37,603 nucleotides of DNA from Peptococcaceae bacterium (GCA_031264885.1 JAISDM010000081.1:1-37603); one strand, 5' to 3'; shown: positions 7,469 through 14,874, counted from the stretch's first letter. The notes: generated by a model from the letters alone, not told the origin. Translations and numbers: made by a program.

Positions 7469-9058
7469 TTAAACGGACATTTCCGCGGTTTTGTCCACGA
7501 TGTAGTGGTCGTAGTCTTTTTGGTACCACTCGTCCGCATAGGGCAATTCAATGTTCCGGCTGAGGTTCTTCGAGTAATTCCGGTTGGCCAGGGTGCGGTC
7601 GATGCGCCGGGCCAGTTCGTAGGCGCCCTTATACCCGAAAAATGTGAAACGCTGTGAAAACAGGGCGATGGAAGGAACGCCCAGCTTATTCATCCAGATG
7701 CCCACCCCCGGATGGGAGATGGCGATGTCGGGCTCCAGTTTTTTCACCATATTGACCAATTCCGAACTCTGATTGGAGATCGCGGTGGGAACGTCGCCTA
7801 ATTTATCCTCGATTTCCTGGAAGAGGGCATTCCCGTAGGTGTCATAATTGAAGTTCCGCATGCCCACCACCTTCATGCCGATTTCATCCGCCAGAAGCGC
7901 CGCCGTTCCCACGCGCATGTAGCCGCCGCCGATGATGACCTTCTTGCCTTTGACCCGCTCCTTGATGGGTTCGAGGGCCTCTTTCAGCTTCCGCTCTTCT
8001 TTGTCCAAAATCGCTTCCGCCTCTTTTTCGAGCCCGAAGAATTGGGCGATTTCCATGACGAACTGCTTGGTGGAGCTGCTGCCCACGGGAATGGTGGGCA
8101 ATATATACGGCATGTCGAACCGCCGCTTCAGATATTCCAGGAAGTACAGATCATGCACATGGCACATGGCCACGTTCAGCGCGGCTTCCGTGATCATCCG
8201 CCAATCGTCCGGATGACTGAATTCGACAAAGAATCTCACGTTGAGCCCTATGGCCTCCAGCAGCCTGCGCATCTCCGCCTCGTCCTGTGCGCCGATGGAA
8301 ACCGCGTTGTACAGATTGACCGTGTGATTCTTGCGGTATTTGTATTCCGCCACTTTCAGATCATAGTCCTTGTCGTTCTCATCGATGGGCGTATAATCCA
8401 CGTAGGGGATCGGCTCGAAAGCAAATCCGGCGCGCTGTATGCCGTGATAAACCACATCATAAGCCGATGAAAAAACCCTCGCCTTGAATCCGGGACAGTG
8501 GAGGGGCACCAGGGGCGCGGTGACCTCCGAACGCAAATCGTCCAGCACGCCGTCTATGTCGTCCCCTATGATGGAGGGGGTGCATGTCATCAGCACGAAA
8601 ATCGCGCTGGGGCGGAATCTCTTGTCGGCCTCCAGAATACACCGCCGCAGTTTGTCCTCACCGCCGTTGATGACCTCGGATTCGGAGAGATTCGTGCTGA
8701 ACCAGCGCGCGTTGGACATCTGTTTGCCGCGCTGGGCGCCGTAAAGCCGGATCGTGAAGTCCATGGTGTGGCTCTGGGAACCGCAGCCGATGGGTCCGTG
8801 CATGATAACAACGGAATCTTTCACCGAGAAACCGATCAAGGTCGCCACGCCCATCTGACAGAAGGTGCTCTGCGCGAATGTGCGCTCGCAGTTGGCGAGG
8901 CAGCCCGCGCAGGCGTTGTCAACCATATCGTCGATATGGCCGCCGTAAGAATGCCCCGTGCGCCGGGTGATCTCCCTTTTTTCGGGAAATTTGGTATCAA
9001 AGTTGATCTCAAGGATCCGGGTGTCTCTGCCGGTTTTTTTATCGTTTGATTCTGTCAT
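7469..9058 (-). CDS. NifD-like catalytic subunit of a nitrogenase-like reductase (MarD-like)
   Basis: The product has 529 residues. The three P-cluster cysteines are present: C67 (TFCQMG), C92 (GPIGCG) and C159 (MTCTPSIIGDD). The cysteine matching FeMo-cofactor ligand Cys275 of A. vinelandii is C299 (NVAMCHVHDLYF). By eye alignment, positions matching Arg96, Gln191, His195 and His442 are D100, F196, Y200 and F467. Those residues are important for N2 reduction and cofactor anchoring, so this is probably not a nitrogenase. An additional C50-x2-C53-x3-C57 group precedes C67. The gene is followed 30 bp later by the NifH-like gene and preceded 4 bp by the NifK-like gene. Best match by context is the methylthio-alkane reductase family (MarD of Rhodospirillum rubrum); an uncharacterised relative acting on another substrate is also possible. 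Confidence 0.88.
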   Translation of the reverse strand: MTESNDKKTGRDTRILEINFDTKFPEKREITRRTGHSYGGHIDDMVDNACAGCLANCERTFAQSTFCQMGVATLIGFSVKDSVVIMHGPIGCGSQSHTMDFTIRLYGAQRGKQMSNARWFSTNLSESEVINGGEDKLRRCILEADKRFRPSAIFVLMTCTPSIIGDDIDGVLDDLRSEVTAPLVPLHCPGFKARVFSSAYDVVYHGIQRAGFAFEPIPYVDYTPIDENDKDYDLKVAEYKYRKNHTVNLYNAVSIGAQDEAEMRRLLEAIGLNVRFFVEFSHPDDWRMITEAALNVAMCHVHDLYFLEYLKRRFDMPYILPTIPVGSSSTKQFVMEIAQFFGLEKEAEAILDKEERKLKEALEPIKERVKGKKVIIGGGYMRVGTAALLADEIGMKVVGMRNFNYDTYGNALFQEIEDKLGDVPTAISNQSSELVNMVKKLEPDIAISHPGVGIWMNKLGVPSIALFSQRFTFFGYKGAYELARRIDRTLANRNYSKNLSRNIELPYADEWYQKDYDHYIVDKTAEMSV

Positions 9059-9062
9059 TTTT

Positions 9063-10409
9063 TTATCTCCCCGCTAACTGTGTGCCGATCAGGTCTTCCA
9101 GCAGATTCAATCCGCCGCGAAAACCCGCGTAGCCTTTTGAAATGATAATTCGGTTGATGATGGGATAGCTGACCGACAGGAAGTTTCCTTTCAAAACCTC
9201 CGCCAGCCGGCGTTCGATGGTGCTGCCCAGGACGAAGGCCGGCGATATGGTGGGATAGTATTCGTCGGCCAGGAACTGCGGCGTGTTCTGCTCAATGTAT
9301 TGTTGGATCTTGAATGTGTCCGTCTCAAACACCAAATCGGGCCGCGTCTCAAATTCGATCTCGCCGAAGGCGCTCCGTATCGCCGCTTCCTGATCCTCAT
9401 CCAGGTCGTCCGTGATAAAAATGTGCGTCGGTATCCATCCGATCTCGTTGTCCAAGTACCTCGCGTAAGGCAGCGCCTGGGTGGCGTTCGCGACGACGAC
9501 GGCGTAATTCTGGAAATCCGTGTCGGCGATGACGTCCGTGGCCCGGTCTATGAAGCTGTAATAATTCTTGATTTCCGCGGCCAGCAATGGATCGACCACG
9601 TTTTTGCTGATCTCAAGCCTGTCGGCGATGAGCCGCGCGAAATTCTCCGTCGCCTTTGCGCCGATGGGCAGATCCGTCACAAGATAATCGATATCGTGGC
9701 TTTCTTTAATGGTCTTTGCGGCTTCCACGCCGTAAACCCGGGAAAGTATAATATTCAGCGAAGCCTCGCCGGCTTTCAGAAGGTTCTCCTGGGTTTGATC
9801 GCTGGTGACGAAGGTGTTGACCTCGATTCCCAATAAGTTCAAAATCCGCTTGAGTTCGGCCAAGTCGCCGCGGAAAAACGGGTCGTAGGCGGGAACCAGG
9901 CCGAGAAGGTTCACCGCTTTCAGGTTTTTTTTCGTTGAAATAGGGATATACTGCAAGAACAATTCTTCAATGAGACGACCGTATCCGTAATAGGAATTCC
10001 CTTTGAACCCGCCGGATTCCAAAAAAATCACCGGTTTGGGCAGCGGCCGCAGGGAATCGACGACGGCCTTGGCGTCGTCTCCGATGATGTCGGTCATACA
10101 TGCCGTGGAAACAACGAATAGGTCGCCTTGCATCACCTCAAAAACGCCCTTGATCTCTTCGCGCAGTTTTTCCTCTCCGCCGAAGATGACCTCGGATTCG
10201 GAAATGTTTGTGCTTGGCATACCGCCGCTGCCGGCATAGCCGGTACCGTAGTACCCGCCCAGCAAGATGCCTTGGGCGAGGGAGCCTCCGCAGCCCTGCG
10301 CTCCGTGAATGATCGGCACCGTCCTGGGCAAAGCGCCTGTGGTGGCGAGCACGCCGCCCAGCATGCAGGAAAAACGGGGCCGCTCAATGGGTTTGTCACA
10401 TATTGCCAT
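9063..10409 (-). CDS. NifK-like beta subunit of a nitrogenase-like reductase (MarK-like)
   Basis: The product has 448 residues, shorter than the roughly 520 of A. vinelandii NifK because the N-terminal extension is missing. P-cluster cysteines are C15 (RFSCMLGG), C40 (GAQGCGG) and C104 (STACMTDIIGDD), matching Cys70, Cys95 and Cys153. The motif NISESEVIFGGEEKL is conserved in NifDK-type proteins, and the NifD-like partner carries a similar NLSESEVINGGEDKL. The protein should form an alpha2-beta2 complex with the NifD-like chain. It is the first nif-like gene of the operon, 143 bp downstream of cysK. A VnfN/NifN scaffold role is less likely because no second D/K pair is present. Confidence 0.88.
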   Translation of the reverse strand: MAICDKPIERPRFSCMLGGVLATTGALPRTVPIIHGAQGCGGSLAQGILLGGYYGTGYAGSGGMPSTNISESEVIFGGEEKLREEIKGVFEVMQGDLFVVSTACMTDIIGDDAKAVVDSLRPLPKPVIFLESGGFKGNSYYGYGRLIEELFLQYIPISTKKNLKAVNLLGLVPAYDPFFRGDLAELKRILNLLGIEVNTFVTSDQTQENLLKAGEASLNIILSRVYGVEAAKTIKESHDIDYLVTDLPIGAKATENFARLIADRLEISKNVVDPLLAAEIKNYYSFIDRATDVIADTDFQNYAVVVANATQALPYARYLDNEIGWIPTHIFITDDLDEDQEAAIRSAFGEIEFETRPDLVFETDTFKIQQYIEQNTPQFLADEYYPTISPAFVLGSTIERRLAEVLKGNFLSVSYPIINRIIISKGYAGFRGGLNLLEDLIGTQLAGR

Positions 10410-10430
10410 AAAAGATCAGTCTCCTCTCGA

Positions 10431-10555
10431 ACGGGATGGATTCCGGGACAAGCCCGGAATGACAGGATGATGGGGTGACGGGATGGAATGACGGGGCGAG
10501 TCTGGCCGCAGTCTGACCCGGAATGACGGAATGATGGAATGACGGGATGGATTTA
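10431..10555. repeat. Short-unit repeat patch between cysK and the NifK-like gene
   Basis: The spacer is built from variations of ggaatgacgg / gggatggaatgacgggg and holds a perfect 8-bp stem (attccggg-acaag-cccggaat, 10440-10460). It looks like a dispersed palindromic repeat that has partly duplicated. It may give a hairpin in the operon mRNA; no T run follows, so a strong terminator is unlikely. Confidence 0.6.
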
Positions 10556-11485
10556 TTCCGGGAAGAGCGCGGTGGATAAATAGCGCTCCCCTGTATCCGG
10601 GAGAATCACCACGATGTTTTGCCCCGCGTATTCCTTCCGCGCGGCGATCTTCGTGGCCGCGAACAGCGCCGCGCCGGAAGAAATGCCCACCAGGAGCCCT
10701 TCGGAGCGCGCGGCCTCTCTGGAAACCTCGAAGGCTTCCTGGTTTTTCACTCGAAAAATTTCATCCACATATTTGCGGCGGAACACTTTGGGAATAAATC
10801 CGGCGCCGATCCCTTGAATCGCGTGGGAACCGGACGGTTCTCCCGACAGCACGGAAGAATCGTAGGGTTCGACGGCGACGACGTGAATGGCGGGATTGCC
10901 TTTTTTCAGCGCCTCCCCGACGCCGGTGACCGTTCCGCCTGTGCCGACGCCGGATATGAAAACGGCCAGGTTTCCGCCGGTGTCCTCCAGTATTTCGGCC
11001 GCCGTGGTGGTCCGATGGATGGCGGGATTCACCGGATTTTCAAATTGCTGCGGTATGAAGGAGTTTTTGATTCGCGCGCTCAGTTCCTCCGCTTTGCGGA
11101 TCGCGCCTCTCATCCCGTCCGCGCCCGGGGTGAGAACCAGTTCGGCGCCCAGCGCTTTCAAAAGCCGCCTCCTTTCCAAGCTCATGGTCTCCGGCATGAC
11201 GAGAATGATTTTGTATCCCTTGGCCGCCGCCACAAACGCGAGCCCGATTCCCGTATTGCCGCTGGTCGGCTCGATGATCGTCGTTTCGCTGTCGATCCGG
11301 CCTTGCTTCTCTCCGTCTTCGACCATGGCGAGGGCGATGCGGTCTTTCACACTGCCGAGGGGGTTGAAATACTCCAATTTCGCGAGGATTTCGCCGGACA
11401 GGTTTTTGCCTGCCGAATATCGGTTCAAATGTAAGAGTGGCGTTTTGCCGATCAATTCGGTCAAGCTTTCCGCGATTTTTGACAT
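10553..11485 (-). CDS. cysK: Cysteine synthase (O-acetylserine sulfhydrylase)
   Basis: The 310-residue protein has the full fold-type II PLP signature: LGSVKDR with the Schiff-base Lys47, the substrate loop TSGNTG, the PLP-phosphate loop GTGGT, and the C-terminal SSGAA. It joins sulfide to O-acetylserine to give cysteine and acetate in the cytosol. The ATG at 11485 (MSKIAES) fits the family and has AAAGGAAGGG upstream; the reading frame allows seven more residues. Its position inside the transporter-reductase operon says that sulfur released by the pathway is meant to end up in cysteine. Use of methanethiol or another thiol as nucleophile cannot be excluded. Confidence 0.92.
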   Translation of the reverse strand: MSKIAESLTELIGKTPLLHLNRYSAGKNLSGEILAKLEYFNPLGSVKDRIALAMVEDGEKQGRIDSETTIIEPTSGNTGIGLAFVAAAKGYKIILVMPETMSLERRRLLKALGAELVLTPGADGMRGAIRKAEELSARIKNSFIPQQFENPVNPAIHRTTTAAEILEDTGGNLAVFISGVGTGGTVTGVGEALKKGNPAIHVVAVEPYDSSVLSGEPSGSHAIQGIGAGFIPKVFRRKYVDEIFRVKNQEAFEVSREAARSEGLLVGISSGAALFAATKIAARKEYAGQNIVVILPDTGERYLSTALFPE

Positions 11486-11545
11486 TCGGATTTCCCTTCC
11501 TTTCACATTTTGTTTCAGAGACTTGTGTGGTCTTAGGCGGTGTTC

Positions 11546-11572
11546 CTTAGGACTTGTTTAACGAGTCCTAAG
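11546..11572 (-). other. Hairpin at the permease stop, upstream of cysK
   Basis: A perfect 9-bp stem (cttaggact / agtcctaag, 9-nt loop) overlaps the stop codon of the permease gene. No T run follows in the direction of transcription, so it is more likely an mRNA processing or stability element than a terminator. A related sequence sits in the operon leader at 14433-14460. Confidence 0.6.
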
Positions 11573-12395
11573 CCGTTCCGGACTCGTCCCGCCAGCGGAA
11601 GCTGCGTTTTTCCACCGATTCCAGCACGAAGTTGATCGCGGTGCCGAATATGGCCATGACCACGATATAAGCGTACATTTCCGGGATTTTGAAGTTGGCC
11701 TGATAAAAGAACATGGCGTATCCGAGACCGCTGTTGGCGCCCATCATCTCCGCCGCGATGAGGATCAAAATGGAGAAGGTGGCGGACATGCGCACGCCGG
11801 TGAAGATGAACGGCAGGGCGGCCGGCAGTACCACGGAGCCAAACAGCCTGAGGGATCCCGTTCCCATAGCTCTGGCCGCTTTGACAAGCTGCGGGTCCAC
11901 GCTTCTTACGCCGGCGATGGTATTCAGCAGCGTGGTCCACAGCGCGCCCCACATAATGACGATGATCTTGGACGTTTCCCCGATGCCGAAGAACATCACG
12001 AACACGGGGAGCAGCGCCAGCGTGGGCATGTTGCGGAAGACCTGCAATAATGGATTGACCAGATTCCCGAAGCCCTTGAACCAGCCGATGGCAAGCCCGA
12101 GGGGGATGGCCACCGCGAGGCCCAGAAGGAATCCGAAGAAGGAACGCGTCAGGCTGATCGCGATGTTTATCCATAATTTGCCGCCGGCGGCTTCCCGAAC
12201 CAGCGCGAAAAAAACCCTGGATACGGGAGGGAAGAAGGCCGGCGTCGAGACCAACTCCAGGCGGGCGGCGAGTTCCCACAGGGCGGCGAATATAAAAATC
12301 GCGGCGGTGCTGGTGAAGATTTTTTTGAGCGCCGCGGCGGAAGCGCTTTGTTTGCCGGCCTGTTCAATGATAACGATATCTTTGTTTCTTTTCAT
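11568..12395 (-). CDS. ssuC: SsuC/TauC-type ABC transporter permease
   Basis: The 275-residue integral membrane protein belongs to the BPD_transp_1 (NitT/TauT) permease family, with about six hydrophobic helices. The coupling (EAA) region reads VKAARAMGTGSLRLFGSVVL, then PAALP. The ATG at 12395 (MKRNKDI) is chosen because the upstream frame has an atypical basic composition and an internal stop-free shadow of the ATPase tail; the ribosome binding site is only fair (AGGATAAG). It works with the ATPase and lipoprotein encoded just upstream. The family imports nitrate, sulfonates, taurine, aliphatic sulfur compounds or thiamin precursors; the operon context favours an organosulfur compound. Confidence 0.88.
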   Translation of the reverse strand: MKRNKDIVIIEQAGKQSASAAALKKIFTSTAAIFIFAALWELAARLELVSTPAFFPPVSRVFFALVREAAGGKLWINIAISLTRSFFGFLLGLAVAIPLGLAIGWFKGFGNLVNPLLQVFRNMPTLALLPVFVMFFGIGETSKIIVIMWGALWTTLLNTIAGVRSVDPQLVKAARAMGTGSLRLFGSVVLPAALPFIFTGVRMSATFSILILIAAEMMGANSGLGYAMFFYQANFKIPEMYAYIVVMAIFGTAINFVLESVEKRSFRWRDESGTA

Positions 12396-12441
12396 CTTAT
12401 CCTGCCTGTTGTTTGCTCGTATTAGGCGCCGCGGCGAATCC

Positions 12442-13332
12442 TTACAGCACTGCGGAGGGCGTGATTTCGTCCGCGAGGCTTCGGGGGGCGCCTTCCGGCC
12501 CGGAGCCGGTCTCCGGCGATTCTGTGTCATGCAGCAATTCCCATATCCGGTGTACGATGACGCCGTAATCGGCGGAGGCGCGCGCGTCGGCGTTAAACCG
12601 GGGGCGCGGCAGACGGATATCAACGATGTCTTTGATGCGCCCCGGGCGCGGTGTCATCACGACGACCCTGTCGGCCAGGAGTACCGCCTCCTCAATGCTG
12701 TGCGTGACGAAGATCACGGTTTTTTTTGTTTTGCCCCAGATCTTCAGAAGCTCATCCTGGAGGGTTTCTCTCGTCTGGGCGTCCACAGCGGCAAAGGGTT
12801 CGTCCATCAGAAGCACTTTAGGATCATAAGCCAGGGACCGGGCGATGGCGACCCGCTGCCGCATACCGCCCGACAGCTCGTTGGGATAGCGTTCCTCGAA
12901 GCCGTTCAGATCCACCAGGTCGATGTATGTCCGCGCGATCTCGGTTCGTTCTTTCTTGGGAATCCGCTTGACTTCAAGCCCGTACTCCACGTTGCGCAGC
13001 ACGGTGCGCCATGGAAAAAGAGCGTAGCCCTGCATAATAAAGCCTCTGTCCAGATTCGGCCCGGCGACTTCGCGGCCGTCGATGGTGATGCTTCCGCCCT
13101 TGGATTTGGTCAGCCCCGCGATAATATCCAACAGTGTGGATTTGCCGCATCCCGAAGGCCCGACGATGGAGACGAAGGCGCCGTCTTCTATGGAAAGGCT
13201 GAAACTCTCCAGGGCGACAAACTCTTCAAGCTGTTTCTTCCCCGGATTTCTTATATAATAGACTTGCTTCAGATTGTTGAGGATAATCTTCGCGTTACCG
13301 GCGCTTCCCAAAGCCGCTTCCATCAATGTCAT
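12442..13332 (-). CDS. ssuB: SsuB/TauB-type ABC transporter ATPase
   Basis: The 296-residue ATPase has Walker A GPSGCGKS (58-65), signature LSGGMRQR, Walker B VLLMDEP and the switch His in FVTHS. The sequence ALFPWRTVLRNVEYGLE is typical of the nitrate/sulfonate/taurine subfamily. The start is the ATG at 13332, which overlaps the TAA of the binding-protein gene by one base (TAATG), with GGAGG inside the upstream gene; this implies translational coupling. The C-terminal extension after residue 260 is unusual but not recognisable. It powers import through the SsuC-type permease. Confidence 0.9.
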   Translation of the reverse strand: MTLMEAALGSAGNAKIILNNLKQVYYIRNPGKKQLEEFVALESFSLSIEDGAFVSIVGPSGCGKSTLLDIIAGLTKSKGGSITIDGREVAGPNLDRGFIMQGYALFPWRTVLRNVEYGLEVKRIPKKERTEIARTYIDLVDLNGFEERYPNELSGGMRQRVAIARSLAYDPKVLLMDEPFAAVDAQTRETLQDELLKIWGKTKKTVIFVTHSIEEAVLLADRVVVMTPRPGRIKDIVDIRLPRPRFNADARASADYGVIVHRIWELLHDTESPETGSGPEGAPRSLADEITPSAVL

Positions 13333-14414
13333 TACCTCCCGATTTCCGCGTCGGAGGCGGGCGGGTCGTTCGGCACGAATTGGTTGGTGTAACTCTCTTC
13401 GGGCGCAATGTCGCCAGGCGCCCAATAGCCCAATTCCTCGGACAGATCGAACCATAACTGTCCCCATTCCGGACGAATGTTTTTTTCCTGGCAATAGGAG
13501 TTGGAGCTGACCTCATCCGGTTCCAATCCCAGGTATTCCGCGCCTACCACCCTTGAATAGTCCGGGTTGGCTTCCATAAAAATCCTGGCCCGGTATGTGG
13601 CGTTGACGAAGCCCTGCACAATATCCGGATGTTCTTCGATAAAGGCGTCGCTGAACCCGCGCACAGCCAGGCCGCCTGCCGGCGTACCGACGACATCGTA
13701 GCTTTTGGCCGCCATGCGAACCCCTCCGGCCGCCAGGGCCACGCCGGCAAAGGGCGTATGAGAAGTTGTGGCGTCGATCTGTCCGTTGACGAGGGCCTGC
13801 TCAATCTGGCCGGCCTGGGGCATGACGACGTATTCCACCGATGCGGGATCGAGGCCTCTTTCGGATAAATACTTCGTGATAAATCCGTCAGTACAGACGG
13901 CCAGACCGCTAATCCCAACCTTCTTGCCGGCAAAGTCCTCGATGGATTGGATATCGCTGTCTTCCCGCACCAAGTATGTGATATGGGGATTGTCGGGATC
14001 ATCCACGAATCCGGGCGCCACAGCCAACGGACTCAGTCCCGCCAGCCGGGCCATCGCCACCTCCGTCAGATGCCCCTGAGTAAAAACGTCGATATCGCCT
14101 TGCTCCAGCGCCTGAAACTGTGTGATGCCCTGACCCAGCGTGCCGATATAGTCGATTTGGATGCCCTCATCCTCGAAGAACCCCAGTTTGTCGGCGATGA
14201 TGGTTTCACTGAAGGTGGTTTGGGTCACCGCGCGCAAGGTAAAAAGTTCACTGCCGCCGGTTCCGGCGCTGCCGGCGCCTGAATCGCCGTTCCCGTTCGC
14301 CGCCGCGGCGCCGGAACCCGAACCGCCGCAGCCCGCCGCCGCCAAAACAAACAGCAAGGTCACCGCAGCCGTTAATAATCTCTTTGGACGAATCATTGAT
14401 TTAGAATATTTCAT
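13332..14414 (-). CDS. ssuA: SsuA/TauA-type substrate-binding lipoprotein
   Basis: The 360-residue protein has a basic N-terminus, a hydrophobic segment and the lipobox LAAAGC (Cys29), so it is a lipid-anchored extracellular binding protein. A Gly/Ala/Ser linker follows, then the NMT1/SsuA fold: ETIIADKLGFFEDEGI, GQGITQFQALEQGDIDV and FAGKKVGISG. AAAGGAG precedes ATG by nine bases. As first gene of the operon it defines the substrate. Family members bind sulfonates, taurine, nitrate or related small anions; given cysK and the nitrogenase-like reductase, a thioether, sulfonate or similar organosulfur compound is inferred. Confidence 0.88.
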   Translation of the reverse strand: MKYSKSMIRPKRLLTAAVTLLFVLAAAGCGGSGSGAAAANGNGDSGAGSAGTGGSELFTLRAVTQTTFSETIIADKLGFFEDEGIQIDYIGTLGQGITQFQALEQGDIDVFTQGHLTEVAMARLAGLSPLAVAPGFVDDPDNPHITYLVREDSDIQSIEDFAGKKVGISGLAVCTDGFITKYLSERGLDPASVEYVVMPQAGQIEQALVNGQIDATTSHTPFAGVALAAGGVRMAAKSYDVVGTPAGGLAVRGFSDAFIEEHPDIVQGFVNATYRARIFMEANPDYSRVVGAEYLGLEPDEVSSNSYCQEKNIRPEWGQLWFDLSEELGYWAPGDIAPEESYTNQFVPNDPPASDAEIGR

Positions 14415-14440
14415 AATGAGCGACTCCTTTCATAAGGACT

Positions 14441-14498
14441 TGTTGAATGATTCCCAAGCCCTGTACAAATAGATACAGTAAAGCCGCCGGATTCAACA
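14441..14498 (-). promoter_or_regulatory. Leader inverted repeat, possible attenuation device
   Basis: In the mRNA of the ssuA-nifB operon the arms tgttgaat (14498-14491) and attcaaca (14448-14441) are perfect complements, with a small ctgta/tacag hairpin between them. The first arm contains the stop codon of the upstream ORF; the second ends about 15 bases before the ssuA ribosome binding site. Ribosome position on the upstream ORF could therefore decide whether the pairing forms. This is a structural inference, not a known riboswitch class. Confidence 0.4.
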
Positions 14499-14552
14499 GT
14501 CGCCCATACCGCCCTTGCCGCACATCGCGAGATATTTCGACGTTCTCAACAT
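14493..14552 (-). CDS. Putative 19-residue Cys-containing leader peptide
   Basis: A short frame downstream of the operon promoter reads MLRTSKYLAMCGKGGMGDC and then TGA. A GGGGGT stretch lies 6-8 bases before its ATG. It carries two cysteines, the second being the last codon, and its stop lies in the 5' arm of the leader inverted repeat. Cys-rich upstream ORFs that sense cysteine supply are known upstream of sulfur genes in other bacteria such as mycobacteria. This one could serve the same purpose here, but translation is unproven. It is not a recognised family to me. Confidence 0.45.
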   Translation of the reverse strand: MLRTSKYLAMCGKGGMGDC

Positions 14553-14601
14553 AACCACGACCCCCAGTAAATTTATAATACATATAAAATTAGTATGATT
14601 T

Positions 14602-14630
14602 ATTATAATACCGGCATTTTGATTTGTCAA
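14602..14630 (-). promoter_or_regulatory. Consensus SigA promoter of the ssuA-cysK-nifKDHB-like operon
   Basis: On the minus strand TTGACA (14625-14630), 17-bp spacer and TATAAT (14602-14607): an exact consensus match. Such a strong core promoter would normally need repression or leader control. About 190 bases of leader separate it from the ssuA start. Downstream of the -10 box the sequence is AT-rich with partial dyads, where a repressor might bind. Confidence 0.85.
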
Positions 14631-14677
14631 GCGTCAAAATTGCGGGGCGTCGTTCTGTTCCGTGTCCATATATGGTG

Positions 14678-14710
14678 TTGACGATGCGATTTTTGACGTT
14701 TTCGGATGGT
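14678..14710 (+). repeat. Dispersed repeat, copy 1
   Basis: The stretch starting ttgacgatgcg and ending ggatggt closely matches 27024-27056 with a few substitutions. It lies in the 460-bp divergent spacer between ssuA and malY. The rest of that spacer holds the leader and two promoters described separately; nothing else is recognised. Confidence 0.5.
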
Positions 14711-14769
14711 CTGGCCCGTCTTTGACGGACGCGAATTTCCGGGCTGTGAAAAAATCCTTGAAAAAAGCA

Positions 14770-14797
14770 TTGACTTTTTATTTACATATGATATAGT
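14770..14797 (+). promoter_or_regulatory. Probable SigA promoter of the malY operon
   Basis: TTGACT (14770-14775), 16-bp spacer, TATAGT (14792-14797) in a very AT-rich stretch. TGATAT (14789-14794) and ATATCA (14811-14816) form a dyad around the likely start point. It faces away from the ssuA promoter. Confidence 0.6.
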
Positions 14798-14874
14798 ATT
14801 ATTATATAACATATCAAACATATATATAATATGGTTAAAACTGTACAGACGTTTTAATATAGGGAGGCGAGAAA

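Noticed and set aside
5225..10409. A classical nitrogen-fixing nif operon
   Set aside because: The NifD-like chain lacks the residues matching Arg96, Gln191, His195 and His442. nifE, nifN and nifV are not present in the window, and the operon is shared with sulfur genes.
11713..13392. 559-residue plus-strand frame over the transporter genes
   Set aside because: It is the reverse shadow of the permease and ATPase genes, which carry clear motifs on the minus strand.
14401..14583. 60-residue minus-strand frame in the leader
   Set aside because: No ribosome binding site, starts about 20 bases after the -10 box and runs into the ssuA start; the 19-codon ORF in another frame is the better candidate.
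14415..14640. S-box (SAM) or other known sulfur riboswitch
   Set aside because: None of the conserved SAM riboswitch core sequences was found in the leader on the coding strand.
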